From Planctomycetota bacterium (GTDB lineage Bacteria > Planctomycetota > OFTM77): DNA of 64,000 bases. The stretch covers positions 1 through 64,000 of the forward strand of contig JAJDCO010000002.1 in assembly GCA_029260795.1 (NCBI GenBank), read 5' to 3'. The translations under genes were made by a program, and so were the position numbers. Positions 19,236-27,628 of this stretch are shown in pieces (position 1 is the stretch's first letter; each line of letters opens with the position of its first letter). The notes below the pieces were generated by a model. It made no database searches and had not been told where the DNA came from. It saw nothing but the letters and a program-made list of their open reading frames with translations.

Positions 19236-19613
19236 TTAGGACAACGTGGCGATCGCTTCGATCTCGACCAGGAACCCGTGATGCAGCTTCCCGCAGGGAA
19301 TCACGGCACGCGCCGGCCGATGGTCTCCGAAGAACTCAGCGTACACGACATTGACGCGGCCCCAGAGCTCGACGTCGGAGACGTAGATCGTCGTCTTGAG
19401 GACCTTGCGTCGGTCGGAGCCGGCCGCCCGAACGATCGCTTCGACGTTCTCCAAGGCGCGGCGCGTCTGCTCCTCGATGGAGCCGAGCTTCTTCTCTCCG
19501 GTCGCCGGATCGATGGCGAGCTGTCCCGAGACGAAGAGCAGGTCGCCGTGGACGACGCCTTGCGAGTAGTGGCCGGCCGGAGTCGGCGCGGCCTCGGTGA
19601 CGACGGGTTTCAT
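19236..19613 (-). CDS. RidA family enamine/imine deaminase
   Basis: 125 residues, the normal length for the YjgF/YER057c/UK114 family. It has the core GVVHGDLLFVSGQLAIDP, the conserved RRALENVEAIVRAAGS, KTTIYVSDV, and at the C-terminus PARAVIPCGKL and VEIEAIATL. The arginine of PARAV and the glutamate of EIEA occupy the places of the substrate-binding arginine and glutamate in RidA. RidA proteins hydrolyse reactive enamines/imines released by PLP enzymes. It stands alone, about 190 bases upstream of the sulfotransferase-like gene. Confidence 0.93.
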   Translation of the reverse strand: MKPVVTEAAPTPAGHYSQGVVHGDLLFVSGQLAIDPATGEKKLGSIEEQTRRALENVEAIVRAAGSDRRKVLKTTIYVSDVELWGRVNVVYAEFFGDHRPARAVIPCGKLHHGFLVEIEAIATLS

Positions 19614-19772
19614 GGGCGAGCCTCTCTTCGATTGAACGGCAAGTGAGTACGGCGCCTGGCCACTCGGCGGGCCGTGACCATCACGTTGCCAAATGCCTCG
19701 CTCGCGAGCGAGCTGCTCGCCGAAAGCATCCCCCTCACCGCGGGCTTCATCGGGACCCCGGCCTCATTGGGG

Positions 19773-19852
19773 GCCAGGCTTCATGAAGGCTGGCCTCCGA
19801 AGCGCCTTGCCACCAGGCTGAAGCCTGGCCTGCGAAGCGCCTTGCCTTCGAC
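19773..19852 (+). repeat. REP-like palindromes, two tandem copies
   Basis: Two adjacent units: CCAGGCTTCATGAAGGCTGG with a tail CCTCCGAAGCGCCTTG, and CCAGGCTGAAGCCTGG with the tail CCTGCGAAGCGCCTTG. Each is a short hairpin followed by the same tail. A related copy in the opposite orientation is at 45447-45478. They lie between RidA and the radical SAM gene and may end transcription or serve as a REP-type element. Confidence 0.75.
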
Positions 19853-19872
19853 GAGCCTGGCCAAGAGTGCTT

Positions 19873-21492
19873 CTACGACTCTTCCGCGTGGAGGAGCTGG
19901 GCGTCGGGAACCGTGGCGAGGAGCTCTGGGGCTGCTTCCTCCTTCTCGGTGCGCTCGATCAACTTGCCGAGCCGCTCCAGGAGGTACTGGCGGAATCCGT
20001 AGAAGTGCAGGTAGAGGGCGATGGCCGCGACGCCGTAGCGCAGCGACTTCGGGTTACGGACCAGCATCGTTCCGAGCGTCCACCAGAATTGCCGACGATA
20101 CTTTGCCTTCACACCGGACCGCCAGATGAGGCGTCCGAAGCCCTTGAGGTCCTTCACCCAATAGCGAAGCGGCAAGCGGAGCTTCTTCTTCTTGCAGTTG
20201 AGATCGAGAACCATACGTCGCACGCGCGCGAAGTAGCGATCGGGCGCGTAGGACTCGTCGATGACGCGGCGGTAGTCCCGAAAGATGTCGGCCTTGGGCC
20301 GCAGGGTCTCGAAGTTCAGCCCGCCCGTGCACTGGTCGCCATGATCGTCCAAGTCGGTCACGACATCGAACTCTTCCCTCAGCCGGCCTTCCTTTTCCAA
20401 TCGTCGAGTCAGCTGGGTGTTGGGCAGCGCGAAGAGCAGTCCGACCATGTTGACCGGGACGGAGCTCGTCTCGATCAGATCGATGATCCCTTGCGCGACG
20501 CTTCCCTTCTCGGCGTCGAAGCCGACGATGTATCCGGTGTTGATGAAGATCCCGTAGGAGTAGATCTTCTTCACACTCTCGGCGATGTCGCGCCGAGTGT
20601 TCTGGGCTTTCTGCATGGCGAGGAGCGTGTCGGAGTCTGGCGACTCGATACCGACGAAGATCACGCTGAAGCCGACGTCTTGCATCATGCCGAGCAGCGT
20701 CTCGTCATCGGCGAGGTTGATGGAGGCCTCGGTCGAGAACTCGAACGGCCAGCCATGCTCCTGCTGCCACTCCGCCAACCGGGGGAGGAACTTCTTCAGA
20801 TCGCGCTTGTTGCCGATGAAGTTGTCGTCGACGAAGTCGACGTGTCCGCGGTAGCCGAGATCGTAGAGCTGGTCGAGCTCGGCGAGCATCTGATCCTGGC
20901 CCTTCAGGCGCGGCACGCGTCCGAACAGCTCGATGATGTCGCAGAACTCACAGTTGAAGGGACAGCCGCGCGCGTACTGCACGCCGACGTGCAGGTATCG
21001 ATCGAACTTCAGGAGATCGAAGCGCGGTCGCGGCGTCGACGAGACGTCGGCCAACTTCTCTCCCGCCTCGTATCGATGCCGGGGGTCACCCTTCTCGAAG
21101 TCCGAAAGAAACTCGGGCAGCGAGACCTCGGCCTCACCCAGCACTTGGTAGTCCGCCCGGTCGTAGAGATGTGGGCTGGAGGTCGCGTCCGGTCCGCCGA
21201 CCACCACGGTCTTTCCGAGCGACCGGCAGCGCTCGATCATCGCCAGCGACGAGACTTGCTGCGCGATCATGCCGCCCGTGAACACGACGTCCGCCCACGC
21301 CAGGTCCTCTTCTTGGAGCTGCTCGACGTTGCAGTCGACCAGGCGGCACTCCCAGCTCTCGGGGAGCATTGCGGCGACCGTGATCATCCCGAGCGGAGCG
21401 GCCGGGTACTTGGCGTCCACCAGATCGCAGGTCGCTCGATAGTTCCAAAAGGACTTCGACATGAAAGCGGGGTAGATCAGCAAGCAGCGCAT
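19873..21492 (-). CDS. B12-binding-domain radical SAM protein (DUF4070 type)
   Basis: 539 residues from ATG 21492 (AAGGAA six to seven bases upstream). The first ~150 residues are a cobalamin-binding-like Rossmann domain (CLLIYPAF, PLGMITVAAMLPE, VVVGGPDAT). The radical SAM cluster is YARGCPFNCEFCDI (CxxxCxxC) at about residues 165-180. The core continues to about 400 with EASINLADDETLL and FVGIESPD. The C-terminal part (YAPDRYFARVRRMVLDL onward) fits DUF4070. Homologues of this layout include hopanoid-modifying HpnJ and various methyl- or ring-forming enzymes; the substrate here is unknown. Single gene, no pathway context. Confidence 0.88.
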   Translation of the reverse strand: MRCLLIYPAFMSKSFWNYRATCDLVDAKYPAAPLGMITVAAMLPESWECRLVDCNVEQLQEEDLAWADVVFTGGMIAQQVSSLAMIERCRSLGKTVVVGGPDATSSPHLYDRADYQVLGEAEVSLPEFLSDFEKGDPRHRYEAGEKLADVSSTPRPRFDLLKFDRYLHVGVQYARGCPFNCEFCDIIELFGRVPRLKGQDQMLAELDQLYDLGYRGHVDFVDDNFIGNKRDLKKFLPRLAEWQQEHGWPFEFSTEASINLADDETLLGMMQDVGFSVIFVGIESPDSDTLLAMQKAQNTRRDIAESVKKIYSYGIFINTGYIVGFDAEKGSVAQGIIDLIETSSVPVNMVGLLFALPNTQLTRRLEKEGRLREEFDVVTDLDDHGDQCTGGLNFETLRPKADIFRDYRRVIDESYAPDRYFARVRRMVLDLNCKKKKLRLPLRYWVKDLKGFGRLIWRSGVKAKYRRQFWWTLGTMLVRNPKSLRYGVAAIALYLHFYGFRQYLLERLGKLIERTEKEEAAPELLATVPDAQLLHAEES

Positions 21493-22125
21493 CGCGGTTC
21501 CTTGTGGCCGTCGAGGGACCGAACGCCATGCGTTCTTGCCGAGCCTTCCCAGGATGAGAAGACGAATGCGGTGGTCCAACCCCTGAGCACCCAGCCTATG
21601 CTCTCGAGGGCCTACCAACAAGGCCGGATCTACCGCGCCAGGGCCCAGCGGCGACCGAGGACCGCCTTGGAATCGAATGCACCGCACCTTCTTCGGCACC
21701 GAAACTCCCGCTCCGGTCGCCCCAGAGCACAATTCTGCCTGGGGAGGGAGAGGGGAGCTCCCCGAATCCCCATCTTCGGGACGAGCCCGAGGCGGCCCCC
21801 GGTTCGGAGTCGCGATCGATCCTCCTCTTGCCTCCTACCGATTCCCGAATGACAATGGGCGCGCCGCGTCGATCGGGAAAGTCCGTGCGACTCGTAACCG
21901 ATTCTGCCAAGAGCCGTTCTCCGAGCGATCCCCTCGGAAGGCGCGGTCATTGGATCGGTTGCCGTGTGATCGAGCAGAGGCTCGTTGGACGGAGACAGGC
22001 GAATCGGCGGCCGCACCCTCCTCGGGTCGGTGAGCTCGTGGACTCGCGAAGAGAGGAGTTCTGCCGGCGAGGCGTCGTGTGCTCGCCAAGGACTCCCGTC
22101 AACCAGACTGGACTATCTCGGGCCG
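21493..22125. other. Intergenic, no gene seen
   Basis: About 630 bases between the divergently transcribed radical SAM and kinase genes. Neither strand gives a frame with family-like sequence; the kinase frame is open upstream to 21985 but that stretch is arginine-rich and lacks the composition of the rest, so it is not taken as coding. It presumably holds both promoters. Confidence 0.45.
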
Positions 22126-23829
22126 ATGTCAGACAACCAACAGAACGATCCGAAGCTCCCGCTCGATGCGTCGAGCGACGACAACGAGACGATCTCGAAC
22201 GCGCCCTCGGCCGCGAGCCACATCCTGGCGGACGATACGGTCACGGGCGAGCATACGCAGATCAGCTCTTCCAGCCGGGGAGAGAGCGACGCCGTATTCG
22301 AGCGCCTGGCCGAGCAACGAAGCCCCGGGCAGCGGTATCGCATCGAGAACGAGATCGGACGCGGCGGAATGGGCGTCATCCTCCGGGTCTTCGACGAGGA
22401 CCTGAATCGCGCCATGGCCATGAAGGTGGTCCTCGGCAGCGAGCAGGAAGGCGGAACGACCGAGACGAGGAATCTCGCACCCGAGCTGCTGGGGCGATTC
22501 TTCGATGAGGCGCGCGTCACGGGCCAGCTCGTCCACCCGGGGATCGTGCCCGTCCATGAGCTGGGCATCGACGACACGGGTCGCGCCTACTTCACGATGC
22601 AGCTGGTCGAGGGGCGTGACCTGCGCGCGATCCTGGATCTCGTGAATGAGGAGCGCGAAGGGTGGACACGGACGCGTGCGCTCGGCGTGATGCTCAAAGT
22701 CTGTGAGGCGATGGCTTATGCCCACTCCAAGGGCGTGATCCATCGAGACCTCAAGCCCGCCAACATCATGGTGGGACGCTTCGGCGAAGTGTACGTCATG
22801 GACTGGGGGCTGGCCCGCGTGCTGAATCGCCCCGAAGGACAAGACGACGAGTCCTGGGTCGATACCAAGGCTCGTCCTTATCCGGGAAGCGCGTCCCAGG
22901 ACGATTTGGACTCGTGCGAGGCTCGGACGCTGGACGGGAATGTGATCGGCACGCCGGCCTACATGTCTCCCGAGCAGGCGCGGGGTCGGGTCTCCGAGCT
23001 GGACGCGCGCACGGACGTGTACTCCGTTGGCGCTCTGCTCTACGAGCTGCTCTCCGGGCATCGTCCGTACACGAGCGAGAAAGAGAGCGTGAGCGCCCGC
23101 AGCATCCTCACCCGGGCGCACCAGGGGCCGCCCGCGCCGCTGGCCTCCCTCCGCCGCGACATCGCTCCCGAGCTGATCGCCATCTGCGAATGCGCGATGG
23201 CCCGCGATCCTCATGATCGCTACGCCGACATGGGTGAGCTCTCCGAGGACTTGCGGGCTTACCTCGAGAACCGGGTCGTGCAGGCGTATCAAACGGGCGC
23301 CGTCGCCGAGCTCAAGAAGGTTCAGTCGGCTGTGGCTCTTCAGTCCGCTGGAGCTCCTCAGTCGGCTGTGGCTCTTCAGCCCGCTGGATGTTCACTTGCG
23401 CGCCGACGTGATCAACAGGCTTCCCAGTGCAATGCCACCGGTCTGGTCCGTGACTACGTCCTGAGTGGAGCCGACGCTGAGCGACAGCTCGGCGACTCGT
23501 CTCGAGACGTAGCTACTCACATCGGCCATGCTGAGCCAGGGTCGTTCTGTGGTGCCTTGGGGCAACGGCGTCTCGGTGGGCGATTCGAGCAGGTGTCGGC
23601 CCTCGAGGCACTCGAGCAGCGCGAGCGTGAAGGCGCCATGACCCCACTCTTCGCTCTCGCGCGACGATTGCGCTCCCAGACTGCCCGCCATGACGACCAG
23701 CCCCTTTTGGGAGTCGGCGAAGCCTGCCAGTGCCTGACGAACCAGCTGCTGCGTCGGATCTTCGCCTGGGCCCCGCAGACCCAGCCGCGACGAGATGGCA
23801 CCGGCATGACAAGCGTCCAGCACGACTAG
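22126..23829 (+). CDS. Ser/Thr protein kinase, aberrant C-terminus
   Basis: About 567 residues from ATG 22126. After an acidic, Ser/Thr-rich leader comes a full PknB-like kinase domain (about 70-370): glycine loop GRGGMGVILRVF, lysine in AMAMKVV, HRDLKPANIMVG, the planctomycete-type DWG in place of DFG (VMDWGLARV), and GTPAYMSPEQARG. The planctomycete hallmark RVVQAYQTGAVAELKK follows, where relatives normally go on to a transmembrane helix and sensor domain. Here that part is missing: the frame enters four 18-base repeats (QSAVAL/QSAGAP) and then reads antisense of the convergent caspase gene for about 145 codons. The functional protein probably ends near the repeats; the translated tail is most likely meaningless. 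Confidence 0.82.
   Translation: MSDNQQNDPKLPLDASSDDNETISNAPSAASHILADDTVTGEHTQISSSSRGESDAVFERLAEQRSPGQRYRIENEIGRGGMGVILRVFDEDLNRAMAMKVVLGSEQEGGTTETRNLAPELLGRFFDEARVTGQLVHPGIVPVHELGIDDTGRAYFTMQLVEGRDLRAILDLVNEEREGWTRTRALGVMLKVCEAMAYAHSKGVIHRDLKPANIMVGRFGEVYVMDWGLARVLNRPEGQDDESWVDTKARPYPGSASQDDLDSCEARTLDGNVIGTPAYMSPEQARGRVSELDARTDVYSVGALLYELLSGHRPYTSEKESVSARSILTRAHQGPPAPLASLRRDIAPELIAICECAMARDPHDRYADMGELSEDLRAYLENRVVQAYQTGAVAELKKVQSAVALQSAGAPQSAVALQPAGCSLARRRDQQASQCNATGLVRDYVLSGADAERQLGDSSRDVATHIGHAEPGSFCGALGQRRLGGRFEQVSALEALEQREREGAMTPLFALARRLRSQTARHDDQPLLGVGEACQCLTNQLLRRIFAWAPQTQPRRDGTGMTSVQHD
23322..23393 (+). repeat. Four tandem 18-base repeats at the kinase/caspase junction
   Basis: Consecutive 18-mers TCAGTCGGCTGTGGCTCT, TCAGTCCGCTGGAGCTCC, TCAGTCGGCTGTGGCTCT and TCAGCCCGCTGGATGTTC; copies 1 and 3 are identical (36-base higher period). 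In the kinase frame they encode a six-residue repeat. They lie between the conserved kinase core and the stop codon of the caspase gene, which overlaps the last repeat (stop at 23392). Confidence 0.9.
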
Positions 23830-25347
23830 CACCATGCAGGGCAGGTGCCCGAGGGTACGCTGGAAGTCCTCCCAGGCGATCGCCGTGGACTCGAGCACGC
23901 GGCGCTCGTCGTAGTCGTGAGGGAGAAAGAAGAAGTACCCGTTCTCGTTGACTTTGCCGTGCCCGGCGAGGGTGACGACGAGGAGATCGTCTTGAGTCGG
24001 CCGGTTCGAGGACTTGAGGAGACCCTGGAGCGCTCGGAGAATGCCGTCCTTCGTCGCGCGCTCGTTGAGCAGCACATGAGACGGCGCGTCTTGGAAGAGC
24101 GGATTGCGCACGGCCCCGAAAGCAGCGGCCAGCGCGCGCGCATCGTCGTCGGCATAGTGGAGCCGGTAGGTGGGATCCTGGTACTCGCTGATACCGATGC
24201 TGAGCGTGATCAGACGACCCGGAGTCGAGCCTGCCTCGCCAATGGGATCGATCGAAGGAGGCTGGTCACGAGTCAGGCCGCGATCGTTCGTCTCGACCGG
24301 GTCGCGCTCGAACAGATCGAGCGCGAAAGCGGCCGCGAGCGACACCATCAGGATCATCGCTATCGCTGCAACCCATCGAGTGCGACGCGAGGTCGAGTGC
24401 GCGGCGCGTGCGCCCGCCCATTGGCGAACGAGTGCAATGACTCTCTCATCGCGCAGCCGAGTTCCGGTCTTCGGAGCGGCCACGAGCGTATGTGAGAAAG
24501 GCGCGCCGTCGAACCACGTGCCGGCTGCGCCGCCTTTGGCCGCGTTCTCGGCAGTCTGAAGCCGGGCCGCGAGCTCCTTCAAGTCGAGACGATGCACCGG
24601 GTCCGTCGAGAACACCCAATTCCCGCCGTGCCAATTGACGGCGAGAAAGAGGGCGCCCTCGCTGTCACTTGCCGTGTCGCTCGATCGGCTCCAGTACTTG
24701 AAGAGGAGGCTCTTGGGGCGATCGAGGAGCAATGCGGTGGCCTCGGGCGGACCACCCGGCAATCGCACCCTCCAAGACTGGCCGCGCTGGACGTCCTGCC
24801 GATAGAGCTGCTCGTCGTTCTCGAGGAAGGCGCGCTCCCGGGCGAATGCCGAGCCGTCGAAGAGCACGTTCACGTGCGGATCCTGGTCCGCCTCGGCGGC
24901 TTCGAAGACCCGATCCGCGATCCGGCGCCATCCTTCGACGAAGCGCCGCCGCACACCCGAATCGCCCAGGTCGTCCCCGGCCGTGCGACGCACGGCCGCG
25001 AACACTCCTTCGAGCGACACCGCGAGCGGAATCGCCGGCGCCGGGCGAAGCCCTTCGCGAGCCAGGGCCGTGTAACGCGTGAACGCCTGGAGCCCGGATG
25101 GCAGAGACTGTCCCTCGATCTGGTGCTCGAGAATGGCGGCCGCCAGGAGATCGTCGAGGGTCGGCTCGGCAGGAAGGACCAACGTCGTGAGCGTTTCGCC
25201 ATGGCTCTCGAAGGACGTCGGGCCGTGCTCGAGCGCCAGGCTCGCGGCGTCACGGCGCTCGGTTCCTTCTCGGGCTCGGCCCTCGATCCGCAGCTCACCC
25301 GCGGCGAGGGGCGCGTTGTCGGAGGAGATGTGGAGTCGAAGCGACAT
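23392..25347 (-). CDS. Transmembrane caspase-like (C14) protein
   Basis: 651 residues from ATG 25347 (GAGGA about ten bases upstream). Residues 1-315 form a cytoplasmic-looking region with no known domain that I can name; it contains LLFKYWSRSSD, NWVFSTDPVH and SHTLVAAPKTGTRLRDE, a pattern shared by planctomycete caspase proteins. One membrane helix follows (about 325-343, WVAAIAMILMVSLAAAFAL). The C-terminal half is a caspase-hemoglobinase fold: LSIGISEYQDP, catalytic histidine in TLAGHGK (about 463), catalytic cysteine in LDACHAGA (about 513). So it has both catalytic residues and is likely an active endopeptidase on the far side of the membrane, unless the topology is inverted. Its 3' end overlaps the kinase gene. 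Confidence 0.85.
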   Translation of the reverse strand: MSLRLHISSDNAPLAAGELRIEGRAREGTERRDAASLALEHGPTSFESHGETLTTLVLPAEPTLDDLLAAAILEHQIEGQSLPSGLQAFTRYTALAREGLRPAPAIPLAVSLEGVFAAVRRTAGDDLGDSGVRRRFVEGWRRIADRVFEAAEADQDPHVNVLFDGSAFARERAFLENDEQLYRQDVQRGQSWRVRLPGGPPEATALLLDRPKSLLFKYWSRSSDTASDSEGALFLAVNWHGGNWVFSTDPVHRLDLKELAARLQTAENAAKGGAAGTWFDGAPFSHTLVAAPKTGTRLRDERVIALVRQWAGARAAHSTSRRTRWVAAIAMILMVSLAAAFALDLFERDPVETNDRGLTRDQPPSIDPIGEAGSTPGRLITLSIGISEYQDPTYRLHYADDDARALAAAFGAVRNPLFQDAPSHVLLNERATKDGILRALQGLLKSSNRPTQDDLLVVTLAGHGKVNENGYFFFLPHDYDERRVLESTAIAWEDFQRTLGHLPCMVLVVLDACHAGAISSRLGLRGPGEDPTQQLVRQALAGFADSQKGLVVMAGSLGAQSSRESEEWGHGAFTLALLECLEGRHLLESPTETPLPQGTTERPWLSMADVSSYVSRRVAELSLSVGSTQDVVTDQTGGIALGSLLITSARK

Positions 25348-25465
25348 TCGAGAGAGTCCTCATCCGGGCGGTGAGCTCGTGGGCCCGTTCGACTGGGCCC
25401 AGGACCTTCTCAACGGAATTGCGTGACGGGTTGTGTCGCGAAAGTCCCGACAGTCGATGCTCGCA

Positions 25466-27319
25466 TCAAAAGGACTGCAGCTCGATCTTGCGGAACTCGC
25501 AAGCGGCGCCTTCGGCTTGGATCGCGATCTGGCCGCTCTTGGCCGTGCAGTCGAAGCCGTCGTTGACGTGGTCGCCGTTGACCCACACGTCGATCGATCG
25601 ACCGCGGCACTCGATGACCATCGTGTTCCACTCGCCGGCCGGATTCTCGGAGGCGTCCGTCAGGTTGTGGACGCGTCGCGCCATACCTTCGTCGACGCCC
25701 CACTTCTCCTTCGGGCCGCGGCGCGCTTCCATGTTCGGGACGTGAATGTCCTCGCCGATGCACCAGAAGTCGCCGGCATTGCCGACGTAGAGCTGGCACT
25801 CGATCGATTGCGGGAACATCTTGTACAGGCGTCGGGGCTTCGAGGCGTGGACGAGCACGCCACAGTTGCCCGGCTCACCCGACCAGCGGTACTCGACGGT
25901 CAGGCGGTAGTCCGCGAAGGGAGCTTCCGTAATGAGGTGCCCTTGCGGGTTCCCCTTGCTGACCAGGATGCCGTTCTCGACGACGAAGGAGGGCGCGATC
26001 TTCTTGCCGCCATCGGCAGCGGGAACGTCGCTGTACCAGCCGTCGAGATTCTCGCCGTTGAAGAGCGCCACCGGCGGCGGCAGCTCCTTGAGGCGCACGT
26101 TGCGGAAGCGAATGACGTGCGGTCGACCGTGATCCTGCAAGCCGATGTAGCCCTCCGCCGGACGATCCTTCACGGCGGAGCGATCGAGCGCGACGTCCAC
26201 GATGCGCTCGCCGTTGAGGCTCACTGCCAGGTGGCTGCCCTGGCAGGTCACGATCATCCGGTTCCACTCGCCGGGCTTCTTCGACATGTTCTTCGAAGCA
26301 CCGACTGTACTGATGATGCCGCCGTGATCGTGTGCGGTCATCTCGCCTTCGTGCCGGCTCGAGTCCAGGATCTGCGCCTCGATGCCGGTGTTGACGGGGT
26401 TGTTGCGGTCGGCGACGCGAAAGTACACGCCGCTGTTGCCGCCCTCGGGATACGAGTACTCCAGGTCGAGGATGAAGTCACGGTAGCGCTTCTTCGTCCA
26501 GAGGTAGTCGCCGAAGCGCTGCCAGCCTTGTTCGCCCTCTCGCGGATCGATGACGAGCACGCCACCCTTTTCGACCTTCCAGTTACCGGTCGTCTCCCAG
26601 CCGCTGAGATCTTGGCCATTGAAGAGATCGACGAATCCGACGGTGGCGGAGTCGATCTCGCGCAGGCGGAGGTTCCGCCAGCGCACATCGAACGGGCCGC
26701 TGCCGCGTCCGACGCCGTGCACCTGTAGGCCGATGAAGCCGCGGGGATGAGTGCGGAACTTGACCGGGTCGACGAGGTCCGAGACCCTCTGGCCGTTGAT
26801 CCAGACCTGAATGCGAGGGCCAACGGCGAGGACACGGTAGGCGTTCCACTCGCCATTGTGGAAATGCTCGTGGGGTTTTCGAGCGTCGTCGGGTGTCATC
26901 CAGCCACCGGCCGCCTCGCCGTAGACGTATCCGGACAACGAGCCATTCGGTCGGCTCGCCTCGATCTCGACCTGCGGACCGTTCACGCGTCCTTGCGGCC
27001 CGCCGCGAGTACGCGAGCGGATCTGCACGCCCGAGTTGAGCTGGTCGTGGACCTTCACCTCGAACGTCAGCTCGAAGTCGCCGTAGTCTCGATCGGTGCA
27101 CAGGAACGAGTTGGGGCTGCCATCGGCCGTCGTGCCGACGATCGCGTCCCCCTCGATGCGGTAGCTGGCGGTGCCGTTGCGCTGGGTCCAGCCGTCGAGC
27201 GACTTCCCATCGAAGAGGCTCACCCAGCCCTCGGTATCGTCGGTCGCGCCGACGGCGAAGGCGGAGAGCACGAGAAGGATACACGAGACGTTGAGGACGA
27301 GACGCGCGGCTGCGTTCAT
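25466..27319 (-). CDS. Triple DUF1080 (3-keto-disaccharide hydrolase-like) protein
   Basis: 617 residues with a signal peptide (LNVSCILLVLSAFAVGA). Three copies of the DUF1080 beta-sandwich are fused, each opening with the same phrase: FDGKSLDGW (about 36), FNGQDLSGW (about 233), FNGENLDGW (about 418). Each copy has the family's later elements (DFELTFEVK or similar, NSGVQIRSR / NSGVYFRV / NCGVLVHA, GEWN plus INGQRV-like loop, GFIGLQVHG / GYIGLQDHG / GQIAIQAEG). DUF1080 members hydrolyse 3-keto-glycosides; single-domain proteins are the norm, so a threefold fusion suggests a multivalent glycan binder or processive enzyme. Secreted; 118 bases upstream of the caspase start. Confidence 0.92.
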   Translation of the reverse strand: MNAAARLVLNVSCILLVLSAFAVGATDDTEGWVSLFDGKSLDGWTQRNGTASYRIEGDAIVGTTADGSPNSFLCTDRDYGDFELTFEVKVHDQLNSGVQIRSRTRGGPQGRVNGPQVEIEASRPNGSLSGYVYGEAAGGWMTPDDARKPHEHFHNGEWNAYRVLAVGPRIQVWINGQRVSDLVDPVKFRTHPRGFIGLQVHGVGRGSGPFDVRWRNLRLREIDSATVGFVDLFNGQDLSGWETTGNWKVEKGGVLVIDPREGEQGWQRFGDYLWTKKRYRDFILDLEYSYPEGGNSGVYFRVADRNNPVNTGIEAQILDSSRHEGEMTAHDHGGIISTVGASKNMSKKPGEWNRMIVTCQGSHLAVSLNGERIVDVALDRSAVKDRPAEGYIGLQDHGRPHVIRFRNVRLKELPPPVALFNGENLDGWYSDVPAADGGKKIAPSFVVENGILVSKGNPQGHLITEAPFADYRLTVEYRWSGEPGNCGVLVHASKPRRLYKMFPQSIECQLYVGNAGDFWCIGEDIHVPNMEARRGPKEKWGVDEGMARRVHNLTDASENPAGEWNTMVIECRGRSIDVWVNGDHVNDGFDCTAKSGQIAIQAEGAACEFRKIELQSF

Positions 27320-27430
27320 GAGGCTCTCCAGTGGGTGGGGCAGACGACGGAGCGACCAGTGTTCCTGGCGGGGCAGTAGCGATCAAGCAATTCCGGGTGG
27401 ACGACCACCGATCTGCGTGGCGGAGGATGC

Positions 27431-27609
27431 CACCACAGAGAGCACCGAGGGCAGGGAGTCGATCGAACTTACTGTTGGTAGCCGCGAGACTCCATGCTCT
27501 CCGTGGTAAAGGATGGAACCGCAGAGAGCACGAGAGGCACGGAGTCGATCGTTCTTTGTGGTCTTGGTACCGCGAGACTCGGTGATCTCCGTGATCTCCG
27601 TGGTCAAGT
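27431..27609 (+). repeat. Two tandem hairpin repeats of the CCGTGGT type
   Basis: Two units of about 84 bases, each starting ACC(A/G)CAGAGAGCAC and containing GGAGTCGATCG and CGCGAGACTC, and ending CTCCGTGGT. The ends are complementary (ACCACAGAGAGCA against TGCTCTCCGTGGT, one mismatch), so each unit can fold into a long imperfect hairpin. Related sequence (CACCGAGGGCACGGAG and CCACGGAG variants) recurs near 55351 and 62172. Such elements are common in planctomycete intergenic DNA. Confidence 0.7.
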
Positions 27610-27628
27610 CAATGAAAGAGAGGACTCG

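Noticed and set aside
19867-21852. 661-codon plus-strand frame opposite the B12 radical SAM gene
   Set aside because: The minus strand has the CxxxCxxC motif and normal composition; the plus frame has none.
21985-22125. Longer start for the kinase gene
   Set aside because: The extra residues are arginine-rich and unlike the acidic leader that begins at 22126.
25433-26728. Plus-strand frame opposite the DUF1080 gene
   Set aside because: Antisense; the minus strand has three clear DUF1080 copies.
27431-27609. Rho-independent terminator
   Set aside because: The hairpins have no following T-run and lie upstream of a gene, so they are listed as repeats.
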